This document shows, piece by piece, positions 24,260 through 36,967 of a stretch of 64,000 bases of DNA. A model generated the notes under the pieces. The model was not told the DNA's origin. It saw nothing but the letters and a program-made list of their open reading frames with translations, and made no database searches. The translations under genes were made by a program, and so were the position numbers. The DNA is from Eublepharis macularius (lineage: Eukaryota; Chordata; Lepidosauria; Squamata; Eublepharidae). The stretch's first letter is position 1. Each line of letters opens with the position of its first letter. Location: the NCBI RefSeq assembly GCF_028583425.1, contig NC_072791.1, positions 191,308,311-191,372,310 on the forward strand, given 5' to 3'.

Positions 24260-26086
24260 GGGTTACTGAGTACCTACACACATCATGGAGCTTTATCTTG
24301 CAGTGTAATCAGTGTGATTCTATAAGTAATATGTAACATTATGGTAAAAATCATTTTCTAAAGCAATAAATCAAACAGGGATCACTTATTGAGCATGATG
24401 ATGTCACTGAGGGCAAGTGAAGCCATGTTCGCCATGAAGTTACATGGGTGACTCAAACCAATCAAGAGTTCATCCACCCTCCTCTAAGCAGGCAAAGCAT
24501 TGGCAGATTGGAAAGAGAGGTATTGAACTGTGGGCTGGCCCTTTGAAATTGCAAATATTTTCGACCTCTTTTCCACTACTTCCTGACCAGTTATCAAAGG
24601 ATGCTGGTTTTTGTATCTCATATACCTACCCACTTTGGTTTAGTTCTATATTTAGATTTTTGTAAAATCTCTCTCTAATACCTAGATCAAGGTTCCCCGA
24701 TGTGGTGCCTGTGGGCACCCTGGTATCCACTAGTACGTCCCCTGCCACCCACTGGCAGGGGAAGTGGGGACGGCCATTGACAAACAAATCAAGAAAATGA
24801 AGTGAAAAAAGAACAGCTAATGTCTAGTCAATGACATCATACAGACACTGAAGACAAGGGGAAGTGAAAGAAGTAATATTAGAGAAGCAGCCAGCTAGAA
24901 TTTCCAGGTTACTAAGATCAGTTTTTGGCTGGGAGTCTTTCTGACTCTCACTTTTAGTTCTTAGGTGGAATTCAGACCAAACCTCATCAGTAGAACAGAA
25001 CTTCAATGCCTCCCCCTCGCATTGCAGTCCACTCATCTCCACAAAACAATGTTTGTGAAAAAAACCACTGGTTTTACAGTATCATTAAATCTCACCCATT
25101 GCTTCAAACAGCCCTGGAGTTAATGGGACACCACAAAACACTGTGTGCTTATCTCTTTAAATTGTCACCACTGCATTTATTTTCATTTGCTATTGGAAAT
25201 ATTGTGGTTACAGGACTGGGGTGTGAATGTTTATATACTATTCAATGAAAGAGGTTTTTTAAAAAAAAGATATTCATCATTAGAGAAGAAATTAAGAAGC
25301 GCAATCACCTTCAACAACTTGGTATGTAAGCAACATTGCAAAATGCAATACTAATTACTAGGTGATCAAATTCCATCCACATAGTTGCAACAGAAATTAT
25401 GTGCAAATGTTGCCCCAAGGTACAACAGGAAAAGAGCAGTTATCTGAAAAAGCTTGTGTGGCAAACAAGGAGAGTCAGATTACGATATTCTTTGGTCTGC
25501 ATAAATGGTAAAACAGTTTAGAAGTTCAAAGTGAGTACTTTGTAATGAGTGTTCCTTTTGTATTCCCCCCCTTCCCCTTTCCTTGCTAACAATAAAAAAT
25601 AAAAAAGAAGTTTGAAAAGAGTACAGGCAACAAGTGATAGGAGGGCAACAGGACACTCTAGACCACAAATCCAGAGCTACCAGCCAGCCTGACAAAATAT
25701 CAAGAGGTCAAGTGATCCTTCCTAGATGGTCTGCCCAGCAAATGATCTCCTCTCCCCCTACTACCTGGGAAGATCAGTTAATTTCTGCCTCAGTGCCTGC
25801 TGGCAAGGTTTGGAATACCTCTGGAAGAAGCTTCTTATGTAGCTCCCTTCCTTAGTGCTCAACAAACACCAGATAATAACATTTTATTATCTATGTAACT
25901 ATCAGAGAATGGAGACTGTTGGTTCATAAACTTGAACTGATAATTGACGCAAAGCAAAACCAGGAAATGTCTCTGTTTTCTTGGGAGCGGGTACAGCACA
26001 GACTTGGAGAATGAGCTGTGATCTGTAAAGTCAAACCTCATCTCAGTCACAAGTGAGGCTTCCTGACTTTCCAGGAGGCTGTTTTG
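24260..26086. other. No feature recognised except a small repeat
   Basis: The stretch 24680-24775 (aaggttccccgatgtggtgcctgtgggcacc) resembles the end of a common hAT-like repeat. The rest is plain sequence. If a receptor exon beyond 24176 exists it is not in this interval, because the gene runs to lower coordinates. Confidence 0.4.
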
Positions 26087-26835
26087 CAGCATCATGGGCT
26101 GGGGGGGGGGGGGCTGGATGCAGGTGCAGGGCTTGTGCCCCTATGTGGTCCCTGCCAGGCAATCTCATCATTGCTTCTCGGGGGGGGGGGGGGAGTCAGG
26201 TGCTGCCATGCACATCATTTGTTGGGAGGTGGCACCCAGACTGCTTCCCATACTGGTCGCTAGGCACCCAATTCCTGGCGGCCTAGCTGCACAGGGACCA
26301 TGGCAGCAGATGGCAGAGGGCAGAGGGCATGGCCCTATTGGGCCCTCCCTCCATTGTGCCCTGGCATAAGGTGACAGCCAGCTGCTCTTGCTTCCCACCC
26401 TCCCCCTCTTTTGGTGCGGAGTCCTGCATGATACACTCATATCTGTCACAACTTGAGTGGGTTGGAGGGCATTGAGCCAGATTCAGGTCTGAAGGGAGTC
26501 TGTGTTGACTGGCCATCGCACCCCATTTTAGGAATCCTTTTAAGGGATCTTATGGGGAAACCAAAGGAGGACATGCCCACCTCGGGATCACTGTCCAGCT
26601 TTGCTCACAGGTGGCATGAGAATCACGGCATGGCCATACCCAAGCGGGATCACACTCCCTGGCACCCCGCATTGGCTCCCAGCAGGTGGGCTGGGAAGGG
26701 AGTCATCAAATGGCTGGTGGGTCATTTGATGTTTGGATTCATGCCCTGTGCTGCAACAAAGCTCTGATGGCTGAAATTAATAAAATGGTCTGTTTTTCTT
26801 CACATATGTACATACATACATACGAGGAAACTGGC
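26087..26835. other. GC-rich block with two long G tracts
   Basis: G runs of about 13-15 at 26100-26113 and 26179-26193 lie at the left of a GC-rich stretch that ends near 26760. Several overlapping open frames exist on both strands, none with recognisable motifs. It may be an unclassified element. The G tracts could form quadruplexes. Confidence 0.3.
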
Positions 26836-27070
26836 AGCTTGACAGTTGGTGTGGGGTAGCAGAGCATTAGACTAGTATTTGGAAAACCCAGGTCCAGATC
26901 CCCATTCTGGAGCTTGCTGGGTGGCCATAGTCCAGTCATGCACTCTCAGCCTAACCTACCTCACAAGGTTGCTGTGAGGACAAAATAGAGAAGAGGAGAA
27001 TGATGTGATGTAAGCTGCTTTGGGTCCCCATCGGGGAGAAAGGTAGGGTATAAATGAAGTATATAAATGA
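26836..27070 (+). mobile_element. MIR-like CORE-SINE
   Basis: Plus strand, near full length: head ggtgtggggtagcagagcattagac, B box ggtccagatcccc, core gctgggtggccatagtccagtca, then cctacctcacaaggttgctgtgagg, gggagaaaggtagggtataaa and an AAATGA tail. Confidence 0.75.
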
Positions 27071-27944
27071 ATACTGGCAGGCTAGTCAAAGGGTCTCTGG
27101 CTATACTAGTTATGTTTCTGCTCCCTCTGTTGCACTTCTGTGACTTGCTCTCAGTCCTCACCTCTTCTGGGTCCCTGGTCTGTTTGCTTGCTTGACCTTC
27201 GTCTTCCTCTGTATCTACTTATGCCCCCAACATTCTGGCTTGCCCATGACAGGAAGGATATTCCTGTCCTCATTAGGATCAATCCTGTGAGGCATATATT
27301 GCTATCTTTTAAATTAAGAATTTGATTACATGTCTTTACATGTTTATGCAACATCTGCAGACAAAAATCTACACCGGCAGAGCCTTGCATGGGAAGTGGA
27401 AGGCAGGAAAATAGAAATAGTATTATATTAAACAAGCAAGGTGCAGCAAGAAACTTGCGAGGAGGGGGAATACCATTCACCATGTCTTTACTTCCTACCC
27501 TCTCCCCTACTCTTCCACTGTCACTCTTCCCCCTCCCCACCTCTTCTCTGTCACTCTTTCCCCTCTCTCCTCCCTCTCATGTGACTCCTCCTCCTCCTGT
27601 TCACCCATGCCTAAATGAAGACTGCAACTCCTCACCTGCTCATAGCCTCGCAGCCTGAACAGTGGTGGCAACTCCTCACTTGCCCAATGGTCTCCTCAAT
27701 GGTGGTGGCAATGAGTCCTTGTCCACCCAGAACTTCACTGCAATTCCTCCCCCTCCCACCCACAGTTTTGCCATCTGGAGGAAGCAGCTACTTCTCATCT
27801 CCTCATCTGCAGTGCCACCACAGAAGAGGGTACTGCAGGTGTGCATAAAAACCACTCTTTTCTCTACCTGGCCCAAATCCACAGATACTTAAACCTGCAG
27901 ATTTAAGAACATGTAGATTGGGGCCAAGTTGACTATTAGAATAT
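27071..27944. other. No feature recognised
   Basis: Pyrimidine-rich CCTCCC tracts at 27490-27610 create long but low-complexity frames. No splice-site-bounded coding block was identified. Confidence 0.4.
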
Positions 27945-28765
27945 ACAAGTGGGGGAGCCACAAGGACTTGTGAAGGACATCTCATTTTCCCCTCCCCTAC
28001 TACATGCTCTTTCCCTTTCCTGTCCCCCATGGCCTCTTCCCCTTTTCTTGCTTCCTTCTGCCCTTCCCACCCACCTTAGTCTGCCCCATCTTCACCCCCC
28101 AGCAGTGTCTCCCATAAGGCCCAGTTGCATGGAGCTGGCTGAGTGGGCCCAATTGCATGGTGAAGAACCTGCAAGGACTGGCTGGGGATAATTCCCTGTA
28201 TCCTCTTCCCCATGCTATTTCTTCTTTCCCTCCTCTGGGCAGCCTCCATATGCTCACCTTTCCCTACGTTATGTTAGGCTTTGTGCATGTGACTAGATCA
28301 AAGTCACCCAGTGAGCTTCTACAGCAGAGTGGTTAATTGAACATTGGTCTCCAAGATCCTACCCTGAAACTCTAACCACTACTCTATACTGGGTTTTTTT
28401 GGGGGGGGGGAGGTATTGAACAGCAGCAAGCAGCCAGGCCTGGGTGAATCATGCTAGCCATGTGGTATCAAATTGCCTGGTGGTTGCTTCTGGGCTAAAA
28501 CAGCCCTGGAAAGGGCCTGCCCCTGCCCCTGACTGAAACCAAACCTAGAATTCTGGCTAAACTGTAATGGTTGCCTAGCAACAGCTACCAAGTGCTTCTG
28601 GTTAAAGCTATCATTTTGGGTTTTTTTTAAAACCTCCCCATTTTTATAAAATATTTTTCTGCAAAACTGGGGCATTTTTCAGCCATGTAGGAAAATCTGT
28701 CTTGTCCATTCATGGCTCCAGTTTCCAGATTTAATTATCCTTCAGATCAGGGCCACTTGGCTATT
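27945..28765 (+). mobile_element. Mosaic interspersed repeat, copy 2
   Basis: Two tandem units open with acaaggacttgtg (about 27960) and gcaaggactggctgg (about 28170). They are followed by an embedded minus-strand CORE-SINE (28257-28397), then the tail with ggttgcctagcaacagc and gtctgtcttgt... to the TTCAGATCAGGGCCAC end. Same order as copies 1 and 3. Confidence 0.65.
28257..28397 (-). mobile_element. CORE-SINE inside mosaic copy 2
   Basis: Shorter and more diverged than the one in copy 1 (ctctaaccactactctatactgg at the right), and located at the same internal position. Confidence 0.65.
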
Positions 28766-30167
28766 TGTATATAAGATGATGCTTAGAGTAACTGGGGGTG
28801 GGGGGAAAGTGTTTTGTAAAAAACTTCACTCCAAATATCAAGGCATTACAATCAGAACATTTTAAAAGCTTCTGTCTACACATCTTTTTATAGCTGGGAG
28901 TGGCTGTAACAGGTTTCTGTATGTGTGACATTTTGCTACTGGGGCTGTACACTCTAGACTCAATAAGCAACATGTAAACTTAATTTCAATGTGACTTTGT
29001 TCATTGGAGTTTATCATTCAGCCAACATACACTTTTACCATTTCCAGGCAGTTCTTGTTGACCATGCCTTGGATCATTCTGTTTCTGCAGCACTGCCCTC
29101 TGTTGTGGAAGCGCATTCTCCCAAGGCTGGGTACCTTCCATCCTCAGTGCTAGAGGAATGCACCCCTCAACGCAGGTCACAGTTGTACAAGGTATAGATT
29201 ACAAGCCCATCTCTGGAACATACAGTTTAAACATGTAGGTGACTTGTGGCACCTTAGAGACTAGCGTGTTTTTATTCTAGCGTAAGCTTCATGGGCCACA
29301 GTTCACTTCATTAGATAGATGAAACAGGACTTCATTAGCCACACACACACACACACACACACACGTATATGAGATAATGAATAAAAAAGAGTTGTGAATA
29401 ACTAGATTGTGCAATGAAATGCAGAAGGCCTGGGTGGGGTGCGATTATGTAAAATTCAAACACCTTATAAAAAAGTACAGAGACTATTCACAGTAGTGAT
29501 AACTGGTGATAATATGACAGGTACGCTACTTACGTGTTTTTCTGCAGAGATAACCAATCTAGATTTTCTTACAAAGCCACACAAACAAACAAATATATGA
29601 AAATATATTCTTCAAACCAAGAGAATTGTCTGACCACTTATCAAGAAGCAAAAGACATATCTGTACCTTTAATAAAGTTTTTTTTAATCAGCAAAAAATA
29701 CTTTGAATGCGAAGTACAGCAATCTTTTGGGATAGACTTCTGGACGTTTCTCTTCTTTTGGCATTTCTCTCTCAATAATCTGTTTACATTTGTATATACA
29801 AAGTAAGGAAATGGTAGAGTCTGCAAAGTCCCCAAATCCTAAGGAATACAATTAATTATATTATTATAAAAAAACCCTAAAGTTACTATGCAAAGACTGA
29901 TCTCACAATTTATTATCACATTTATATCTTGTATATCGTTCAATAAATTATCATTTATGAGCAATGATTATTGGAAAATATACTGTTGTCAGAAGAGTGG
30001 AATACATGTGGAGTTCCATGTTATTTAATCAACTATGTTCCCACAACAGTCAATGCAACACTAATAACAAAATAATGAGTTTTTTGCAAAACCATTTAAG
30101 AAGCAGAGCAAGTTTCCTTTCATTAACCTTTCTTTTTCTTTCAGTTACAAATAACTGTTACAAATAA
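28766..30167. other. Plain sequence with a Penelope terminal fragment
   Basis: The stretch 29240-29340 carries gtggcaccttagagactagcg..gtaagcttcatgggccacagttcacttc, the Penelope terminal motif on the minus strand. It is followed by an (AC)n tract at 29341-29364. The rest is AT-rich with no supported gene. Confidence 0.45.
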
Positions 30168-30250
30168 TGCAGTCCTAAGGAGAGCTTTACCCCTCTAAGT
30201 CAATTCATGTCAATGACTTTGAAGGGTGCAACTCTGCTGAGGATTACACT
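30168..30250. repeat. Foldback repeat (tcaatgg family)
   Basis: Near-palindrome tgcagtcctaaggagagctt..tcatgtcaatgac..gcaactctgctgagga. Confidence 0.65.
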
Positions 30251-31946
30251 GAAATTGTATGAACTGTGGTGTAAGGACTGGATGTGTGCACAGGAACTTT
30301 CCATGCTTCATCAGAACAAGGGAACATCAGATCATTTTGAAAGTATTTTCAGTGCATTAAGAGAAACTAGACAAGCCTGGAAAATGCCTGATTGGATCTC
30401 CAGCACTTTTTGATCACATATGGTGTTTGTGTTTGCATCAGAACTAGAGCATGGGAAAAGCGGTAACTCTTTCCCCCTTGTGTCATTTTCACAACCTCAA
30501 AAGGGCTGTCAAAGGAGCAAATAGGCAACAATACAGCCACCGTATAGGTTCCCCTCGACACAACTAACAGCACTACCAAGTTGGGAAAATGGTGTAGAGT
30601 GAAAAGGTTAAATGCTGCCTTACACCGCTGTCCCAATCTGAGTTGGGGTCATGCAGCTACATGCTACCAATAACATGCTACTGGATCTTGAAGCTTCCAC
30701 CTTCTCACCTAGGCCATTTCCACACACGTTGTATAATGCACTTTCAATGCTCTTTCATAATCCTTTAGAAGTGGATTTTTTGTTCCACACATGGAAAAAT
30801 CAGTTTCAAATCTTCACTAAAGAGTATTGAAAGTGGATTATCCAATGTGTGTGGAAGCAGCCCTAGTTTGGTCCTCAGATGAAGGCACTTTTTCAACCAT
30901 CTATCTATAAGTTTAAAGCCCCCCTTAGTAAATTTGTATTGTTAAACAATCAACTGATTATAAGAAAAGGTAAATAAAATAGGGTTACAAAGAAAAAAGG
31001 AGAAAAACACAAAAATACATGGCACCCCAAGAATTTGCAGTCTACACCAAAATTACAAGGTCATATTTTCCATTACTCTTGGCATAACTCTGGCTAGAAA
31101 AATCCATCTTTAGTTAATGCAGTGCATATGCATTATTTATTGCAAAAGCACTTTCAGTCTGAAAAAAACCTGGCAAAAATTATCTTCATAAATATGTACT
31201 GCATTATCTGAAAATGTATTATTTTCATATTGAGAAAAGGCCTCTGGCAAGAGAAGCCATGTAACTCTCCAAATATAAGCTATTACACAGCAGAAATATA
31301 TATTTCACTTATTGAAAACTGGAAATAAATCCATTTGTTTTCAGTGGGATTAGGATGACTGCGACATGTATGAGGACTGGGATTTTAGGCATTCTTCACA
31401 GAAGGGGAGACATATTCATTTCTCACAGATTCTCCCCCACCCACCCACCCACACACCTGTTGCAGCTGACCCTGCCAATACTTAGGACTAGTTTTTATAG
31501 GGGATGTATATACTGCTGCAGCAAGAAGATGCGTAAAAAACAAGCAGAGTTCCATTTGTGCTACTTTCAATCCAACCCCCTCAGTAAAGATAAATTTTCT
31601 GGTCTGTACATGAAGTATAGTAAAAAGGAAGCATCTGGCAAGCCTCAAATTGGTGAGCGTTTTAAAGGAGAAGTGTCATTACTGATATTCATCCACCTCA
31701 CCTCAGCAGGAAGTGAAATAGACAGCAGGGATCTTAAGAGCCCAACTCTTAAGAGCCCAACTCTAAGTCAGTACATAAATACTGAGAATAGGGCTGTGGC
31801 CGATTTGGCAAAAAATGCTGGGATTGCTGCGTATTGCATCCCTTCCCCCTTCTGTGGCTAGCTTGAAATGGCAGTTGGTATTAGAATGATGTGATGACAG
31901 TTGATGTTAACAGAAGGAGGGGTTGAGAGTTCGAGCAAATGGAAGA
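30251..31946. other. No feature recognised
   Basis: The stretch 30740-30850 is a weak inverted repeat (caatgctctttcat..tgaaagtggatta). A plus-strand frame of 168 codons at 31355-31861 has no recognised motif and no support as a gene. Confidence 0.4.
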
Positions 31947-31954
31947 GTAGAGAG

Positions 31955-32973
31955 TAGAGATAGGCATGAACTGAAATATGAACCAAAGTTTGTCACAAAC
32001 TGGGCTGGTTCATGGTTAGCAAACCAGCAGTGTGTCAGAACCCATTTCTGACGAACCAGGATGAACTTTAGGCTGGTTTGTTTAGTTTGTTTTTAGTTCA
32101 TCACTGCAGACAGCCTGGCACTGATAAATCAGTTTCCTAGGCAACTGGAGATGGGCTTGGATCAGCTGCTTGTCTAGGAGATCCCTGACAAGCAGCTGAT
32201 GGAGGTTGAAATGCCCCTTTTCCTGCCGCTTCACAGTGGCACAGAAAGGGGCATTTCACCCCTGCAGGCTTGGATCAGCTGCTTGTCAGGGAGATACCCG
32301 ACAAGCAGCTGATTTGGGGTTTAAATGCCCCTTTCCCTGCTGCTGCCTGCCGGCTGTTCTGCTTCCCATGTTTGCAGGAGTTTGCTTATTCCCTGCTGGC
32401 TTTAAAAGCCAGGAAAAGGCTAAATGGCTGGTTTTCCGTTCCTCCTTTGGTGTATGCACATACACACACTCTTTTTTTTTTAAAGGCAAGCAAGTGTTGC
32501 AATGTTGTAACATGGCAATGTTGCAATATTGCAACATTGTAACATTACTGCACTTTCTTCATGGCTTTAAAAGCCAGAAAGGATTAAATAACTGCTTTCC
32601 CCTCCCTCCCAGGCATGTTTCAGGCTTTGCCAAAGGGAATAAAAACCAAGCGTTTTGCACAGCTGTTTGGAAACAAAGTGGCAGGGAAGCTAGCTGCTGA
32701 TCCATGCCTGCCGGGGTGAAATGCCCCTTTCTGTGCCGATCAGCTGCTTGTCAGGGATCTCCCTGACAAGCAGCTGATCCAAGCCAGTTGGGTGAAATGC
32801 CCCTTTCCTTGCAGCTTTGCAGCAGTATGGAAAGGGGCATTTAAACCCCAGGAACCATGAACCACAAACTAGTTCGGGAACTGAGGCAAGTTCATGAAAG
32901 TTCATGGTTTGTGAAATGAGAGGAACCACAAACTGCATGGTTCATTTTTCCCCCCTGGTTTGTGCCACCTCTA
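31955..32973. mobile_element. 1-kb non-autonomous hAT element
   Basis: Ends tagagataggcatgaac and gtttgtgccacctcta are inverted repeats, flanked by identical octamers gtagagag (31947-31954, 32974-32981) that fit the hAT target pattern. Inside, the hairpin atcagctgcttgtc/gacaagcagctgat occurs three times (about 32161, 32274, 32738). The phrase aatgcccctttcc recurs on both strands. It is the same family as 61837-62227, which keeps the outer ends and only a short interior. Confidence 0.9.
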
Positions 32974-32981
32974 GTAGAGAG

Positions 32982-33993
32982 GTGCAACCTGGCATCTGAC
33001 CAGAGAGGGTCAGCCAGAGAGTTCTCTATGTGAGGAAGAAAGGGAAAAGTGAACAGAAAAAACATTGTTTATGAAGCACTTTTAGTCCTTGGAATAAAGT
33101 GGGACAGACAGCACTAACTTTTGCCGAGACACAAAAGATGTGGGAACTTGTAGTGGGCCAAGGAAGTAGGTAGAAAGGAGTCTCTCCTTTGGCCAAAGGA
33201 ACAGAGTTATAGCTTTGGTATAACTATAACCCCTGCCCCGTATCTGGAAAGGGTTTTGACTCAGTGGAATACCTTGAGGTCTGCAGAAGAAGGGAAGACA
33301 AGCTGTGTGTATGCAAAATTGGAACACCTAACTTGTGAAGGAGTAAACAAAGAAAGAACTTACTTTAAGGATTTTAAGTCTGATAACACCAACCTCTCTC
33401 ATCTAAGCAACTTAATAAATGTTACGAAGTGTTTTGTGCCTCACACCAGTGAAGTAATCTGTACAAAAACCTTAGTTACTTCAGTTTTTAAGTACCTGTT
33501 TATATTCCTACCTATCCAACTTACCTGTAAATAAACCATCCTTTTCTTTTTAAAACTCCATAAGCCTCATGTGCCAGTCTCTGTTTTAAGGGAAACGCAA
33601 CTGCCGATCTTCCCTCTACTTAGACTTGGCTGGGTAACATCACAACCTATACATTAAGGGTGGGACAATAAAGGAAGTTGAAACTACAAATGCAAACATA
33701 CTACTAAAGGCTTTCCAGCCCAGTAAACAGCTCATACACTTTGGGAGGAAAATTTTACCTCAGAGTAGGGGAAGGCCAGCCCAGCCTTGAGTTACTCAAG
33801 GGTTTGTGTGACAAGGGCACAAGGTGAAAAGCCCAAAATCATGACATTATGCTGCTACTGTGGCAATTCTATGTCACCATTGTCCACAAACTGATAAGCT
33901 AGAAGAACTGTTTTGGCCTGAGATACAAGCAGTTTTTTACTAAAAGTTTTATAAAATCTCTAGGAATATATAAATACAAAATATAAAATATAC
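32982..33993. other. Possible old LTR-like sequence
   Basis: Contains aataaa/gtaaataaacc signals (33414, 33530) and a region ending gggtaacatcacaacc near 33645. This loosely recalls the R-U5 part of an LTR, but boundaries are not visible. No exon was seen above 33994. Confidence 0.2.
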
Positions 33994-34140
33994 CTGTTTG
34001 TGTAAAGATACAACTACACGTTTTTCCTCCATAATGCATAAATATTTATACTCAAGCCCCTCTCTGATTTCTTTCCAGTGCTGGTGTAATAGTGGGGAGC
34101 CATCTGTCCATGTCCAAAGAAAATTAAAATATTTTAGTTA
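33994..34140 (-). pseudogene. PLA2R1: PLA2R1-like exon: middle of CTLD5, begins with TAA
   Basis: One hundred and forty-seven bases (49 codons), phase 0 at both ends, between CACTTACAG and CAG|GTATAT. It reads LKYFNFLWTWTDGSPL, HW, then YLCIMEE. The W-x-DGSP-x(5)-W pattern is the classic CTLD segment. If the acceptor is at 34140 the first codon is TAA, and about 13 residues with the WIGL motif are deleted. A second acceptor at 34104 gives a 110-base exon without the stop but leaves WTWT in the intron. Assignment to CTLD5 rather than CTLD6 rests on phase and position. Confidence 0.55.
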
Positions 34141-36474
34141 CTGTAAGTGACAGCCAAGATTCATTTTCTAGAACAATTACCTTAGCTACACTGGATCTGC
34201 TTATAAAAAAGTAGCTTGTGTTAAGATTATGGTTTTGAAAGTTGCCATCAAGAATGAACAAGCACCAGAATTTTAAAAAATAAGAATACTATATATTATA
34301 CTGTTCAGTGAAGTACATTGATCTGACATAATGAACTTTTAGTATGTAGTGATATGACTAAACCAAAAGGTGTATATTAAAACAGGGGATTTCAACATTC
34401 AGGAACATACAAACAGTAAAGAGGACCAAAAAAAAATCTGTACCAAAAAAAGTCATTGGGCTTTTGAGGGTTCACTTTTTTGCCAATAATAAACAATAAG
34501 AATAAAAATGACTGCAATATATTTTGCATTAAATATAATTATATGGGAAATACACCTTGAAATTTTTTCCTGGTCTCACTTCCTTTGTATCAAACGGAAG
34601 GGTATTTTTTAAAGATTGGGCAGTGAAAATCAAATGTGTGTGACTGATAGTACTTTCTTACCAAAATTCTTTAGTAGGTACTTCTGAATGCAATGCAGTC
34701 CACTAGTTATTATTAGTTTTTGACAGCTGTAAGATTTTTTTAAAATGTGTTTTTTCTGTTTCTGTAATTAAAAAGTCTGCATTTCTCAAATGTCAGCATA
34801 TGAGTCTGTACTATTATGCAGATCAAAACATTAATACAAAATTATAAAGAGAACAGAAAAAGAACAGCAGAAACTGAATAATATTGCATAGGATTGTTAA
34901 TGCCATAAAAGAAAGAGTCTGTAGATCATAAATTTACCATTCAGACCTAGTTTATTGAAGTTTGCAATACAATGAGCATACTCACTCTTCATATGATTTT
35001 ATGGACACTCCATAGTAATCTATTTCACCTTTGTAAAGACATACGTTCTAGCCAGGGCGTTTTTTCAGGGAAAAGAGGTGGTGGAACTCAATGGGTTGCC
35101 CTTGGAGAAAATGGTCACATGGCTGGTGGCCCCGCCCCATTTTCATGAGGTTCCGTAACTCCGTTCCACCACGTTCAAGCTGAAAAAAAGCCCTGGTTAT
35201 AGCACATAAGTAAAAAATAATAGTAAAGAATGCAGAATGGATCTTTTCCAACTCCTCTCTCCTACTGCAGTCCTCTGCACCTCCTAAAAGCTATTCTCAA
35301 GGGTCAGAGCAGGACAAGTGTAGATGATGCATAGAAGGCTGCAGTGGGAATGGTCAGTCACTGGAAATCACCCTCCATCTTCTGCAAAAGATATTTTCTG
35401 CTTACACAATGCAGGTTTGGATCAAGACCAATAAAAGGAATTGAAACTACTTTGAAAGTATTTCTAAAAATAGAGCAGCAATGATCTAGTTGCAGGAGGC
35501 CTGCCAACAGGCAGCAGAGTCAGTGGCAGTAAACAGCATTCTTTTTTTTCTTTATAAAAAAAACCCTGTTGCATTAACTTTGCAGTTTGTATCCTGCCAA
35601 ATATGCTCTGCAAGATTTTCAGGCACCTGAAAAAAACCAAAAATATATACAATATCCAAAACACACCAAAGCAAACACAGTAGCAAACCAACGAGAAATG
35701 TATCACACAACACATCAGAATCACAAGTCAGCTGGCTAAACAGTTAAGATGTTGTTTGTTGTTCCCAGAAGGCTGGTCCAAATGAGAAAGTTTTCATTGA
35801 CTTTCCAAAGGTTAAAAGAAACACTGGTTTTAAGGGCTTCCCAAAGAAGGGGAATCTATGAAAAGGCCCTGCTTCTTGTTGGTAACAGTCTAATCTCTGA
35901 TAATGGCGAAGCAAGGCCTGTACCAAAAATCTCACTGATAAGTTTTTATGGAAGAAGGCTAATCCTTCCTCTTACCAGTCTACATTAACTGTCATTCAAA
36001 TGGTAATGCCAAATATAGTAGTTTAAGTAGATGATTACAAAGGCACAAAGTTGTGGCTAGAATATCATCCAAGAGTAATATTTACAACATGCACATTCAT
36101 CCCCAAGGTTAAAAGGTATTTTCTTCCACTGTGGTCATCTTGCAATTAAGGAACAGATCTTAGTCTAAAAGCACCCTAAAACCACATACATTAGTAGCCA
36201 GAGGATTGACTGAGGGGAGCCAAAATTACCTTCAAAACTTCCTCCATTAATTATAGCTGTCTAAACCTGACAGCTGTAAGGTCATTAACTCAGATGAGAC
36301 TTTTTTTCAGCAGCAAGATCACATGAAACTGGCAACCATCAATAAAAGGATGGTCTTAACTTTTTTTCTTAAATAAAATAATTTAATTAATTTTTCCTAC
36401 AAGAGCAAAAAAATTCCATGTCTTCTGAAAATATAGCTGGGGGAGAAAAAAAGATAAAATGGTATAGGAGTTAC
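34141..36474. other. Intron of the PLA2R1-like gene
   Basis: AT-rich intron between the exons at 36475 and 34140. It holds the short hAT MITE at 35053-35195. The stretch 35221-35440 is similar in part to 38690-38850. The stretch 35744-35985 may be an old L2 3' region. No further receptor exon could be supported here. Confidence 0.45.
35053..35195. mobile_element. Short hAT-type MITE
   Basis: Ends cagggcgttttttc and gaaaaaaagccctg; flanking octamers gttctagc (35045-35052) and gttatagc (35196-35203) differ by one base. It is the family of 3850-4150 without the large central hairpin. Confidence 0.8.
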
Positions 36475-36598
36475 CTTTTTAATGCTGCTTTGGGTAAATG
36501 CTTGTTCTGCAGCAGAGTGTGTTATTACTATATCACCACAAAAAACCTGGGAAATGCCCCAGTCCAAGATGCCAACAATGAAAATGTATTCTGCTCCT
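36475..36598 (-). pseudogene. PLA2R1: PLA2R1-like exon: N-terminal part of CTLD5
   Basis: About 124 bases, acceptor TTATTAAAG (or two bases further in at AAAGAG) and donor AAAAAG|GTAACT, ending in phase 0. It encodes GAEYIFIV, DWGISQVFC, then DIVITHSAAEQAFTQSSIKK. The order AEY, W, FC, I-T-HSA-EQ-F, IK is that of PLA2R1 CTLD5. No internal stop is present. The missing Gly-rich turn after the Cys suggests a short deletion. Confidence 0.7.
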
Positions 36599-36967
36599 CT
36601 TTAATAATACCATAATGGGTCTAAAAATAAGTAAAATAGTATCAATTTGAAAAAGTACATTAGAGATCCCCTATGGATAATAATGTTTTGTTGCTATTTT
36701 CCTTAGTATCAGACACTAGCTGGAGCACAGGGATATGACATACCCAACATCTATGTAAATTTATTTATTTAAAATATTTATATCCTGTCTTATCTCCTCA
36801 GACCAAGATGGCTAAAAAAGCAACAAGAGATATTGAACAACATTTTTCTGTTTCTCCTTGAAAGGATTTGCTTAGACTCTAAGAACCACAAAGGCTCTTT
36901 TCCTTCCCAGTCCACAGGCAATTCAGAAGTCAGAACCATAGCTGGTCTAGGATGCTGGTGTTGATTA

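Noticed and set aside
36220..36252. Minus-strand mini-exon ending AAG|GTAATT
   Set aside because: Stops in all frames just upstream leave about 30 bases, with no lectin motif.
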